A DNA stretch of 28,249 bases from an uncultured Butyricicoccus sp. (GTDB lineage: Bacteria > Bacillota > Clostridia > Oscillospirales > Butyricicoccaceae), in contig CAUEJN010000009.1 of NCBI GenBank assembly GCA_959018045.1, positions 1 to 28,249 on the forward strand. The letters are read 5' to 3'. Positions 20,856-28,089 of the stretch are shown here, piece by piece. Below the pieces are notes generated by a model. That model saw only the letters and a program-made list of their open reading frames with translations. It was not told the DNA's origin and did not search any database. The translations under genes were made by a program, and so were the position numbers. The stretch's first letter is position 1. Each line of letters opens with the position of its first letter.

Positions 20856-21728
20856 TCATCTTGCACGAAATGCTTCATTTTTGAAGCGTACCTTACCCTC
20901 AAGCGCTGCACGCAGCTTCTGGCACATTGTCTCGCGATCCTGGTTGAGCGTTCCTGCGAGGTTCACGTAGTTCGATGCGTGGTTTGCACGGAAGATACTG
21001 CCCTCGCAGTCGATGTGCTCGAGCAGGGTGAGCGTCTCCTGTGCAATCTCGATGGGGTTCATCAGATAGAACTTACCCTCCTGCCAGTCGCGCATGAGCG
21101 GCGTGGGCAGCTCAAACAGCAGGGTCAGCAGGCCGATATACTCGGGCTTCATGCGCGAAAGTGCCTCTGCGGTCTTGATCGCGTGCTCTTCGGACAGCTC
21201 GAGCGAGCCCAGACCGGCAATGCAGGTCACCGACAGCTTCATGCCTGCTTCCTTGACCATCAGACCGGCACGGACGATCTCGTCCGCAGTCTCGCCCTTA
21301 TTCACGCGGCGCAGTACCTCGTCCGAGCCCGATTCCAGACCCAGATAGATCATATCCAGACCCAGCTCATGCAGCATATTGAGGTCTTCCTGCTTCTTGA
21401 CCAGAATGGACGCGGGCGAACCGTAGCTGGTCACGCGCTCGCACTCGGGGAAAAGCTCGCGGATATAGCGCAGAATCTCGGCCATGTGCTCGGGTCGGCA
21501 CATGAGCGCGTCACCGTCTGCCAGAAAAATGCGGTCAACCTGACGATAAGCGCGGCGCGCCTCGTCAAAGTCACGCTTGACGTCCTCGAGCTTGCGCACG
21601 CGGAACTGCTTTTCCTTGTACATATCGCAGAACGTGCACTTGTTGTGGCTGCATCCAATGGTCACCTGTACAATCAGGCTGTATGCTTCGGACGGCGGGC
21701 GAAATACCCGGCCTTCGTAATGAATCAT
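20856..21728 (-). CDS. radical SAM protein with a CX4CX2C cluster motif
   Basis: This 290-residue protein has a radical SAM core. The cluster cysteines are C26, C31 and C34 in GCSHNKCTFCDMY, an x4-x2 spacing in place of the usual x3-x2. Further core strands are visible as IFLADGDALM, SYGSPASIL and MIYLGLESGSD (SAM-binding region). No C-terminal extra cluster domain is obvious. This subgroup is widespread in anaerobes and usually annotated only as radical SAM; the reaction is unknown. GGAG lies 8 nt before the ATG. It follows the small acidic-protein gene after a terminator and precedes the phospholipase-like gene by 241 bp. Confidence 0.92.
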   Translation of the reverse strand: MIHYEGRVFRPPSEAYSLIVQVTIGCSHNKCTFCDMYKEKQFRVRKLEDVKRDFDEARRAYRQVDRIFLADGDALMCRPEHMAEILRYIRELFPECERVTSYGSPASILVKKQEDLNMLHELGLDMIYLGLESGSDEVLRRVNKGETADEIVRAGLMVKEAGMKLSVTCIAGLGSLELSEEHAIKTAEALSRMKPEYIGLLTLLFELPTPLMRDWQEGKFYLMNPIEIAQETLTLLEHIDCEGSIFRANHASNYVNLAGTLNQDRETMCQKLRAALEGKVRFKNEAFRAR

Positions 21729-21770
21729 GGGAAATTCTCCTTTTTCAGCGTCGTTTTTTGGTTTGAGAGC

Positions 21771-21801
21771 GAAAAACAGGCGGGGCTTACCGCTCCGCCT
21801 G
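21771..21801 (-). terminator. terminator of the small acidic-protein gene
   Basis: CAGGCGG and CCGCCTG form a 7-bp stem around an AGCGGTAAGCC-like loop, followed on the minus strand by TTTTT. Confidence 0.75.
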
Positions 21802-21821
21802 CTGGATCGCGTTTCGCTTTT

Positions 21822-22118
21822 TTATTCGGCAGACGGCTCTTCTTCCGTCTCGTCCGCGGGCTGCTCCTCGGGCTCGGTCTCATCGACTTCGGCCTGCTCA
21901 GCAGCTTCTGCGCATGCCTGTGCGCACGAGCAGGTGTCGCAGTCCAGTGCGTCGTCACCGTTCTCGCTCATCATCTCGTCCAGCTCGTTCATCGCCTTGA
22001 GCTCGGCCTCGTGATAAATCTCCTCGCGCTTCTTCTTGCGGATCATCGCTGCGGTCAGCGCACCTGCGCCAGCCAGTGCACCCACAAGGGCGACGCCATA
22101 ACCAAGTTCTTTTTTCAT
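21822..22118 (-). CDS. small acidic membrane-anchored protein with a cysteine cluster
   Basis: This 98-residue protein has one membrane segment near residues 8-25 (GVALVGALAGAGALTAA), a basic stop-transfer (IRKKKREE), a helical stretch, then C60-x2-C63-x-C65-x3-C69 (DCDTCSCAQAC). It ends in an unusually acidic tail of about 25 residues, mostly Glu, Asp, Ala, Pro and Thr. The start at 22118 is chosen because AGAGGTG lies 9 nt upstream; an earlier ATG (22148) is possible. Because the basic residues follow the membrane helix, the cysteines and acidic tail are probably in the cytoplasm. No family is recognised. The four cysteines could bind metal or form disulfides. Confidence 0.75.
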   Translation of the reverse strand: MKKELGYGVALVGALAGAGALTAAMIRKKKREEIYHEAELKAMNELDEMMSENGDDALDCDTCSCAQACAEAAEQAEVDETEPEEQPADETEEEPSAE

Positions 22119-22186
22119 TTCTTTGTTCACCTCTGTCAGTAGGTTCATCGGACTTGATCCCGATTTATACTCGAAGATATACTTAG

Positions 22187-22215
22187 ACTTTAGCACACCC
22201 CGCGCACAAAGTCAA
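22187..22215 (-). promoter_or_regulatory. promoter of the small acidic-protein gene
   Basis: On the minus strand TTGACT (22210-22215), a 17-bp spacer and TAAAGT (22187-22192) with an upstream TGC. Confidence 0.7.
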
Positions 22216-22296
22216 TGAACGGGATGTGAATTTCGCCGGTCTTCGCACGCACCTGCCGCCATCCGGCATTTTTCTATTCCCGTCCACCGTTCGGTA

Positions 22297-22305
22297 TGCT
22301 ATAAT
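22297..22305 (+). promoter_or_regulatory. promoter of the aromatic acid exporter-like gene
   Basis: TGCTATAAT forms an extended -10 (TATAAT at 22300-22305) with a weak -35, 34 bp before the start codon. Confidence 0.65.
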
Positions 22306-22338
22306 GTGCTTATATTTTATCCCAAAGGAGGCGGCTGT

Positions 22339-23262
22339 ATGCCCCGTACCGCTCACCCTCGCTATCACATCGGCCTGCGCACGGTCAAGACCGGTACAGC
22401 CGTCATGCTCGCGCTGCTGCTCGACAGCATGCGACCCTCTGCCATGCCCATTTTCGCCGCCATCGGCGCCATCGTCGTGATGAGCCGCACGCTGTCCGAT
22501 GCCATCACCGCCGCGTCCACCCAGCTTGCAGGCATCACCTGCGGCGCGATTGCCGGCTGCCTGTTCTCGCTGCTCTTTCCCAATAACCATTATATTGCAA
22601 TCGGGCTGGGTCTAATCCTGCTCATCCCCATCTGTCATCCCCTACGCATCGGCTTCGCCGTCCCACTGACCTGCATCGTCTTTGTCTCGGTCTGTCTGTA
22701 CGACCCCGCGACCGGCTCGCCCATCGCCTACGGTATCAACCGCTTTTTGGATACCTCGATCGGTCTTTCCACCGGTTTTGTCATCAATGCCATGCTCAAG
22801 CCGTACAATAACTACCCACTCATTCTGCGCCTGTTCCGTTCCTATCAGGAAGCCTATCCGGCTGCCCTGCGGGAATTGCTCGTCGACGGACATTATCCCG
22901 ATCTTGCACCTTTTGAGCGTCAATGCCGCAGATTATACGACGAAATCCGCATCTTTGGCGACCAGCCCTTCGCCAATCAGAAGCGCAAACAGGATACTGC
23001 TTATCTGTGGGGATGCTATCAGCTGGCAGAGAAAATACTCTTTGAACTGGCTGCGCTGGCGGGTATGGATACCTTGGGCGTGCCGAATGATGAAATGCGT
23101 GCACGACTGCATGAAATGAATGTGGACGTGCCTGACGAGATTCCGATTCCGGGACTGGATGAAGAAAGTTTGGTTTTGGGGTATCACCTCAAAAATCTGC
23201 TCGACGCACATGATTATTTGCAGGGTCTGCTCGATCTCCCCAAAGAATCACCGCAGCCCTAA
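22339..23262 (+). CDS. aromatic acid exporter/FUSC-like membrane protein
   Basis: This is a 307-residue protein. The N-terminal half (to about residue 160) has several hydrophobic helices with the pattern IGLRTVKTGTAVMLALLLD, then IFAAIGAIVVMSRTLSDAI, as in the ArAE/FUSC family of putative aromatic acid exporters. The C-terminal half is a soluble helical domain. The ATG at 22339 has AAAGGAGG upstream. Members are often membrane proteins of unknown substrate, so the transport role is inferred from family only. It is convergent with the polysaccharide deacetylase gene through a hairpin-array junction. Confidence 0.87.
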   Translation: MPRTAHPRYHIGLRTVKTGTAVMLALLLDSMRPSAMPIFAAIGAIVVMSRTLSDAITAASTQLAGITCGAIAGCLFSLLFPNNHYIAIGLGLILLIPICHPLRIGFAVPLTCIVFVSVCLYDPATGSPIAYGINRFLDTSIGLSTGFVINAMLKPYNNYPLILRLFRSYQEAYPAALRELLVDGHYPDLAPFERQCRRLYDEIRIFGDQPFANQKRKQDTAYLWGCYQLAEKILFELAALAGMDTLGVPNDEMRARLHEMNVDVPDEIPIPGLDEESLVLGYHLKNLLDAHDYLQGLLDLPKESPQP

Positions 23263-23379
23263 TTGAAGTTTGGATCAAACCTTTTCAAAGGTTTGCGGAG
23301 TCTTGAGGCAGAGCCTCAAGTCGCGTCCCGCAGGACGCGAAACTCTCCTTTGATTTTCGCCTTTGCGAAAATCAACTAA

Positions 23380-23413
23380 AATAAAAAATAAAAGCGCGAC
23401 TCGCAAGTCGCGC
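23380..23413 (-). terminator. terminator of the deacetylase gene
   Basis: GCGCGACT (23394-23401), loop CGCA, AGTCGCGC (23406-23413) is followed on the minus strand by a T-rich run. Confidence 0.75.
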
Positions 23414-23420
23414 AATCTCT

Positions 23421-23456
23421 GGAAAGACCAACCACGGGGTTGGTCTTTCCTTTTTT
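23421..23456 (+). terminator. terminator of the exporter-like gene
   Basis: GGAAAGACCAACC pairs with GGTTGGTCTTTCC (23438-23450) and is followed by six T. Confidence 0.9.
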
Positions 23457-23580
23457 GTTTGTTTTGGTTGAAACCCGGGTCGGACACCGGGTTTCAAAAG
23501 GGGATTCCGCTCGCTGCGGCGAGCGGCCAGCCTGCGCGGCTGGATCGCGCCGGGTCGCAGACCCGGACCCGCTTGTCGCA

Positions 23581-23631
23581 CACTCGTTTTATTCGCGCAC
23601 GGCGCGGGAATAAGGATAGTGGCCTACGGGC
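23581..23631. repeat. 51-bp structured module, copy c
   Basis: Same 51-bp length, with ends CACTCG and CTACGGGC. It is followed by TGCG as in the other copies, but the flanking 8-bp stem is not complementary here. It lies 19 bp past the deacetylase stop codon instead of in a terminator loop. Confidence 0.88.
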
Positions 23632-23650
23632 TGCGGGGCGGGATAACCTC

Positions 23651-24571
23651 TTATTTTCCCGGTTCCTTGATTTTTTCCAGCAATTGTGCGCCGGTCACGT
23701 CATCGGTGATATTAAACCGGGTCATACTATACAAACAAGACGGGTCACCCTTGACCAAGGTATTGATACCCTCGCGAATGGTGACAGTCAAACGCACGCC
23801 CATTGTTTGCAGCATACCCTCGGTCACGGCGTTATGCAGGCCAAACGGATAAGCAAAAGCCAGGGTATCATAGCCGAATGCCGCGTGAATGGCATCATTT
23901 GCCTTATGAAAATCATTGCGGAAGGTGGTCATATAGGAATCCAGCGATTCGTCCGGGCGCGGCAGTACACCGCGGCGGTAGCCGTCAACGTCCAGTCCAG
24001 ACACGTTATGCATGTCGTAGGTATGGTTCTGGATGTTGATAACGCCGGCATCCACCCACTTTTTTGCCTCTTCATACGAGAAATGCGGGATAATCGGCAC
24101 GCCGAAGTCTTTATAAGTCGATTTTCCGACCGAGACACCGATACAGTAAATGGTGGCGTTCAGGCCGTTTTTTTGCAGGACGGGTGCGGCATAGGTCAGG
24201 TTGCTCTGATAGCCGTCGTCCATCGAAATCCAGACCGGTTTTTCAGGCAGTGGGATGCCGTTGTCCACGTAATCTACGATTTGCTCGGGTGTAACAGCCG
24301 TATAACCCGCCTGTTTGAGGGCTGCCATCTGTTCTGCGAAGCGCTCGGGCGATACCACCATGGTCGAGCCGCCCGGCTCTTCGTCAAAGTGGTGGTACAT
24401 GAGTACGGGCAGGTAGTCGGTCGCGGGCGATGTCTGTGCCGCTGCCGCTGTGGTCGTCTCGGACGACGCTTCCGCGGGCGCAGCCTGTGCCAGACCGGTC
24501 AGCAGGCACGCCGACAGCATAACCGCTGCTAGGCGACGCAGCAGGGATTTTTTTCTAAAATGCAACTGCAT
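23651..24571 (-). CDS. secreted polysaccharide deacetylase (NodB domain, CE4)
   Basis: This 306-residue protein has a signal peptide (to about residue 31) and a Thr/Ala-rich linker. The NodB domain has LMYHHFDEE at 57, the catalytic pair D118-D119 in SMDDGY (family TFDDG), a metal motif H183 to H188 in NHTYDMH, and the AYPFG motif near residue 240. The motif with one extra residue between the histidines occurs in several Gram-positive deacetylases. Probable role is removal of acetyl groups from peptidoglycan or a cell-surface polysaccharide; the substrate is not known. AGAGGAAG precedes the ATG, and an extended -10 lies upstream. Confidence 0.92.
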   Translation of the reverse strand: MQLHFRKKSLLRRLAAVMLSACLLTGLAQAAPAEASSETTTAAAAQTSPATDYLPVLMYHHFDEEPGGSTMVVSPERFAEQMAALKQAGYTAVTPEQIVDYVDNGIPLPEKPVWISMDDGYQSNLTYAAPVLQKNGLNATIYCIGVSVGKSTYKDFGVPIIPHFSYEEAKKWVDAGVINIQNHTYDMHNVSGLDVDGYRRGVLPRPDESLDSYMTTFRNDFHKANDAIHAAFGYDTLAFAYPFGLHNAVTEGMLQTMGVRLTVTIREGINTLVKGDPSCLYSMTRFNITDDVTGAQLLEKIKEPGK

Positions 24572-24599
24572 GAACTTCCTCTCTTTTTCGGACGTTTTC

Positions 24600-24612
24600 T
24601 TCAGTATAGCAC
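24600..24612 (-). promoter_or_regulatory. promoter of the deacetylase gene
   Basis: On the minus strand TGCTATACT gives an extended -10 (TATACT at 24603-24608) about 35 bp before the start; the -35 is weak. Confidence 0.55.
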
Positions 24613-24714
24613 AATCTTACCCGTTTGAAAAGGGTATCACGCACACGCCGACCGGTTTTCGCACCATTTCCCGGATTTTTCCAATCCCTTCCCGCTCATC
24701 TGCGCATAAAAGGA

Positions 24715-24743
24715 TTGTATCCGCGCGTATTTTGCAGTATAAT
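24715..24743 (+). promoter_or_regulatory. tcdA promoter
   Basis: TTGTAT (24715-24720), a 17-bp spacer and TATAAT (24738-24743). The leader to the start codon is about 70 nt. Confidence 0.75.
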
Positions 24744-24818
24744 TTTGCAAGAACGACCGTGAAACACCGGCCACGTTCATTTTCAAATCAAATGGAATTT
24801 ACAGAAAAGGAAAAGCCT

Positions 24819-25550
24819 ATGCTGCAAGAATTTTCCCGCGCCGCACTGCTGCTCAGTGCTGACGGCATGGACCGTCTGGCGGGGGCGCACGTCGCGGTGT
24901 TCGGCATCGGCGGTGTCGGCGGAGCTGCCGCCGAGGCGCTCGCCCGCGCAGGCGTCGGCGCCCTCACGCTCATAGACAATGACGTGGTCTCGGTCTCCAA
25001 CCGCAACCGCCAGATTATCGCCCTGTCCTCTACCGTCGGCCAGCCCAAGGTCGAGGTCATGGCCGCTCGTATCCGCGATATCAACCCCACCTGTGCGGTT
25101 ACCCCGCTCCGGATGTTCGTCACGCCCGAAGACGCGCCCGACCTGTCCCAGTTCGACTACGTGATCGACGCGATCGACACGGTCACCGCCAAGCTGTTTT
25201 TGATCGAGACCTGCAACAAGCTGGGTGTGCCGCTCATCTCGTCCATGGGCACGGGCAACAAGCTCGACCCCACCCGCTTCCAGGTCGCGGACATCTACAA
25301 CACTTCGGTCTGTCCGCTCGCGCGCGTCATCCGGCAGGAGTGCAAAAAACGCCGCATCAAGCGTCTGAAAGTGGTCTTTTCCACCGAGGAAGCCGCAAAA
25401 ATTCCACCTGAACGCTATGCACTCTGTCCGGGTGAGTCCAAGGGCACGGCTGGCCGTCCGGTGCCCGCAAGCGTTTCGTTCGTTCCGCCTGTCGCAGGCT
25501 TCATTCTCGCAGGCGAGGTCATCAAGGATTTGACGGAGGGACTTCGATGA
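24819..25550 (+). CDS. tcdA: tRNA threonylcarbamoyladenosine dehydratase (ThiF/E1-like)
   Basis: This 243-residue E1-like enzyme activates threonylcarbamoyl-adenosine at tRNA position 37 with ATP to form the cyclic derivative. The nucleotide-binding motif VFGIGGVGGAAAEALARAG is at 25-43, followed by the LIDNDVVSVSNRNRQ stretch, DYVIDAID and the ISSMGTGNKLDP region typical of TcdA/CsdL. ATG 24819 is chosen because AAGGA lies 7 nt upstream; an in-frame ATG at 24792 has no ribosome binding site. It overlaps the DUF523 gene by 4 bases, implying coupled translation. Confidence 0.93.
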   Translation: MLQEFSRAALLLSADGMDRLAGAHVAVFGIGGVGGAAAEALARAGVGALTLIDNDVVSVSNRNRQIIALSSTVGQPKVEVMAARIRDINPTCAVTPLRMFVTPEDAPDLSQFDYVIDAIDTVTAKLFLIETCNKLGVPLISSMGTGNKLDPTRFQVADIYNTSVCPLARVIRQECKKRRIKRLKVVFSTEEAAKIPPERYALCPGESKGTAGRPVPASVSFVPPVAGFILAGEVIKDLTEGLR

Positions 25551-25981
25551 ATATTTTAGTCAGTGCGTGTCTGCTCGGCATGAACTGCCGGTACGACGGT
25601 TCGCACAACTACTGCCCCGAGCTGGAAAGGCTCATGGAGGAGCATATCCTGATTCCGGTCTGTCCCGAGCGCCGGGGCGGTCTGGACACCCCGCGGGAAC
25701 CGGCCGAGCGTCAGGGTGACCGCATCATCGCACGCGACGGCACCGACGTGACCGATGCGTACATCCGCGGTGCGCAGGAGACCCTGCGGCTGGCCAAGGA
25801 GTACGACTGCCGCTATGCCATCTTCAAGGAGCGCAGTCCGTCCTGTGGTGCGGGCGTCATCTACGACGGCAATTTCTCCCACACCCGCGTGCCGGGCGAC
25901 GGCATGACCACCCAGCTGCTGCGTGCCAACGGCATCATCGTGCTGGGCGAAAGCCAGATCAGCGCACTGCTGCACAAGTAA
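25547..25981 (+). CDS. DUF523 family protein
   Basis: This 144-residue protein matches DUF523: MNILVSACLLGMNCRYDG at the start, PVCPERRGGLDTPREPAE, and the FKERSPSCGAGVIYDG segment. Several conserved cysteines (C8, C14, C22, C39 and the SPSCG cysteine) suggest a metal or sulfur-linked role, but the function is unknown. Its start overlaps the tcdA stop (ATGA), so the two are translated together. That context hints at a link with tRNA modification, which is inference only. It ends at a strong terminator shared with the convergent YD-repeat gene. Confidence 0.92.
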   Translation: MNILVSACLLGMNCRYDGSHNYCPELERLMEEHILIPVCPERRGGLDTPREPAERQGDRIIARDGTDVTDAYIRGAQETLRLAKEYDCRYAIFKERSPSCGAGVIYDGNFSHTRVPGDGMTTQLLRANGIIVLGESQISALLHK

Positions 25982-25990
25982 AAGGAAAAT

Positions 25991-26022
25991 CCCCATTCGG
26001 TTTGTCCGAATGGGGCCTTTTT
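25991..26022. terminator. shared terminator between DUF523 and YD-repeat genes
   Basis: CCCCATTCGG pairs with CCGAATGGGG around TTTGT, followed by CCTTTTT on the plus strand. The convergent YD-repeat stop codon is within its T run. Unlike the other five convergent junctions, this one is a single plain hairpin. Confidence 0.9.
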
Positions 26023-26857
26023 ATGCAAAAACGGGGTCGGTTTCTTGAAAAACAACCGTTCGCTGACCGGATATGCCATTCAAAACCGCCTTGGCGATCA
26101 TGCCGTCCGCGTCATAGTCGAGGGTCATCCATCCGACCGGCTGCCCGTCCAGCTGTTCGACGATCTCACTTGGCTGTCCCTGTTCGTTGTACGCATACGC
26201 CCAAGTTCGTGCACCCAAATCATCCCAAACGGTGATTTTCTGCACGACACCATGCGCGTCATAAACGATTTCCGACCGGCCAAAGCGCAGGCAGGCTTCG
26301 TTTGGTGTTAAAAGAGACAGTGGGTTGACGCCACCCTCGATATTCAGGGTGATTATCCCCTCGTACACGGCAGTTTCGCACCAGCCGCCGTCCGGTGTGT
26401 CTGCATAGGTTTTGCAGATCGTGCTCTGGGTCTGACCCTCGCAGATCTCTTCAATCTGCACGACTCGCCCCTGTGCGTCCAGCTCGTACGCGTACGTCGT
26501 CACCAACTGGTCTTGTCCCTGCGTTTGTGTCTGGGACAGAACGCGTCCCTCTCGGTCGTACGTCCACCGCAATTCCAGATCGACTGCACCATCCGCTAGC
26601 GTCCGGGACGTGCGCAGCCGGTTGCCGTCGCGGTCGTAGGCATTGCGTACAATCACATTGGGCGGCTGGTTCGATGACGGGAAATAATAGGTTGTCACAG
26701 GCTGACCATATATATTGTACGCATCTACCTGTGTCCCGTCCGCTGTGCGCCAAAAGGCAATCTGATTGCGGTCTTGCACGGGTTTGGTATAGGCATAAGT
26801 CACGCCTGCGGTCAGCGCAGCGGCGATGAGTGCGGTCAAAATGCGTTTTCCCTTCAT
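26021..26857 (-). CDS. secreted YD-repeat-like (RHS-type) protein, short
   Basis: This 278-residue protein has an N-terminal signal or anchor segment (KGKRILTALIAAALTAGVTYAY). Several degenerate repeats follow, of the form YDRDGNRLRT, YDREGRVLSQ, DAQGRVVQIE, YDAHGVVQKI, YNEQGQPSEI and YDADGMIAKA. This is the beta-rich YD-repeat pattern of RHS/wall-associated proteins, but without a C-terminal toxin or core cage motif. It is probably exported and surface or membrane associated. The ATG at 26857 is chosen because AGGGGTGAT precedes it. The next gene upstream encodes a similar protein with a similar export signal, so the two may be diverged paralogues. Confidence 0.82.
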   Translation of the reverse strand: MKGKRILTALIAAALTAGVTYAYTKPVQDRNQIAFWRTADGTQVDAYNIYGQPVTTYYFPSSNQPPNVIVRNAYDRDGNRLRTSRTLADGAVDLELRWTYDREGRVLSQTQTQGQDQLVTTYAYELDAQGRVVQIEEICEGQTQSTICKTYADTPDGGWCETAVYEGIITLNIEGGVNPLSLLTPNEACLRFGRSEIVYDAHGVVQKITVWDDLGARTWAYAYNEQGQPSEIVEQLDGQPVGWMTLDYDADGMIAKAVLNGISGQRTVVFQETDPVFA

Positions 26858-26929
26858 ACGATCACCCCTTTTCCTCAGTTTACACCCGCGTTTTCGTCCC
26901 GGCAAGAAACAAATCGGTATCAGAAGGGT

Positions 26930-26956
26930 AAAAAAATACCTGCCTTACGGCAGGTA
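26930..26956 (-). terminator. terminator of the longer YD-repeat-like gene
   Basis: TACCTGCC pairs with GGCAGGTA around a 4-nt loop, followed by a run of T on the minus strand. Confidence 0.9.
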
Positions 26957-26962
26957 TGAAGG

Positions 26963-27967
26963 TTACGGGGTGGTTTGGGTTACCGAATTGGTCTGCGCCT
27001 GCTGAGTCGCCTCGGCGGTGACCGTCTGGCCGTCAGCTACCGTCTGAGCTGCGGCTTGCTCAGTGGTCTGAGCGGGCTGCTCCTGCTCCTGTCCCTGCGC
27101 CACGATGACCGTGGTATTCTGGGACTGGGCAAAGTCGACCCACGCCTGGGGTGCACCGGTCAGCGTCTCGATCTCGCTCGTGCTCACCACGTCGTTGATG
27201 TCGGTACCATACAGAATGCGGCGGATGGCGTTACCGTCGTCTCCGTAGACCGTCAGCGTGCGATTTTGCTGCATACCGGCGTTGATGACGCAGTTTTCCG
27301 TCTCGCGACCCTGGTCGTCGTAATAGTAAACCATACGGTACTCGCCCTTTTCACGCCAGAGCGGCTTGCCGTTATCGTCATAGCAGGTCAGATCGGGTTC
27401 GAGGTCGCCGTCGGTAATCGTGCGGACAACCGTTCCCTCGGTGGTATGTTCACGGGAATAGGTCTCGCGTGCGGTCAGCGCATCGTTCTGATAGCTGTCC
27501 TTCTGCGTAATTTCACCATTTGCGTCATAGGTATATTCATAGGTGCAGACGGTCTCGGTCACGCCCCCAGCCGTGCGCGCCTGATAAATCCACCGGGTCT
27601 GGTCGCCCTGCTCATTATAGGCATACTGGCTGTAAACGAATTCCTTGCCGTCGTCGTAACTATGAACCGCAACCTTGCGACCCTGTTCGTCGTAAGTATA
27701 AGTCGTGATAATCGGTTCTTCATTTTCCAGAACGGTGACCACCGTGTCACCCTGTGCGTTATAGCCCAGTGTCATCACGATATCATTGCCCATCTTATTG
27801 CTCTGCGTCTCGCGCGTCCAGCGCACGACGGTATTATAAGGCTGTGCCTCGGGGCTGAGCGACTCAGCCGCCTGCGCCTGATTGTGTGCTCGACCCTGGA
27901 ATGTCAGGGTGGGAACTGCGACCAGTGCGGCGCACAGCGCGATGGCAGTCAAAAACTTCCAGCGCAT
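26963..27967 (-). CDS. secreted YD-repeat-like (RHS-type) protein with Gln-rich tail
   Basis: This 334-residue protein has a signal peptide (RWKFLTAIALCAALVAVPTL) and repeats such as YNAQGDTVVTV, YDEQGRKVAVH, YNEQGDQTRWI, YDANGEITQKD, YDDNGKPLWRE and YDDQGRETENC, matching the YD-repeat consensus. The last 60 residues are dominated by Gln, Ala, Thr and Val, probably an unstructured tail. GGAGGAGG lies upstream of the ATG at 27967. It belongs with the shorter protein at 26021-26857 by repeat type and orientation. A terminator lies between the two, so they are probably separate units. A role in surface adhesion or sensing is possible but unproven. Confidence 0.82.
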   Translation of the reverse strand: MRWKFLTAIALCAALVAVPTLTFQGRAHNQAQAAESLSPEAQPYNTVVRWTRETQSNKMGNDIVMTLGYNAQGDTVVTVLENEEPIITTYTYDEQGRKVAVHSYDDGKEFVYSQYAYNEQGDQTRWIYQARTAGGVTETVCTYEYTYDANGEITQKDSYQNDALTARETYSREHTTEGTVVRTITDGDLEPDLTCYDDNGKPLWREKGEYRMVYYYDDQGRETENCVINAGMQQNRTLTVYGDDGNAIRRILYGTDINDVVSTSEIETLTGAPQAWVDFAQSQNTTVIVAQGQEQEQPAQTTEQAAAQTVADGQTVTAEATQQAQTNSVTQTTP

Positions 27968-28089
27968 CCGTCTATTTCCTCCTCCTTGGGGTTAAATTTC
28001 CGTACTGTATTTTAGTTTAACGGTTTTTTGCACAAATTACAAGGGCGAAATTGTGAACTTTAAGCAAACTGATCTATTTTTTCCGACAA

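Larger units (their letters stand above)
23265..23645. repeat. paired hairpin arrays between convergent exporter and deacetylase genes (copies 6a and 6b)
   Basis: The exporter side holds AAACCTTT/AAAGGTTT (23277-23294), CTTGAGGC/GCCTCAAG with AGA loop (23302-23320) and TCGCGTCC with CGCA loop (23321-23340). A TTGATTTTCGC hairpin follows. The deacetylase side holds the 51-bp module directly after the stop, then CCGGGTC/GACCCGG, CCAGCC/GGCTGG, CCGCTCGC with CGCA loop (23507-23526) and a TTGAAACCCGG/CCGGGTTTCAA hairpin. Several stems differ from other copies by paired changes. Confidence 0.92.
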
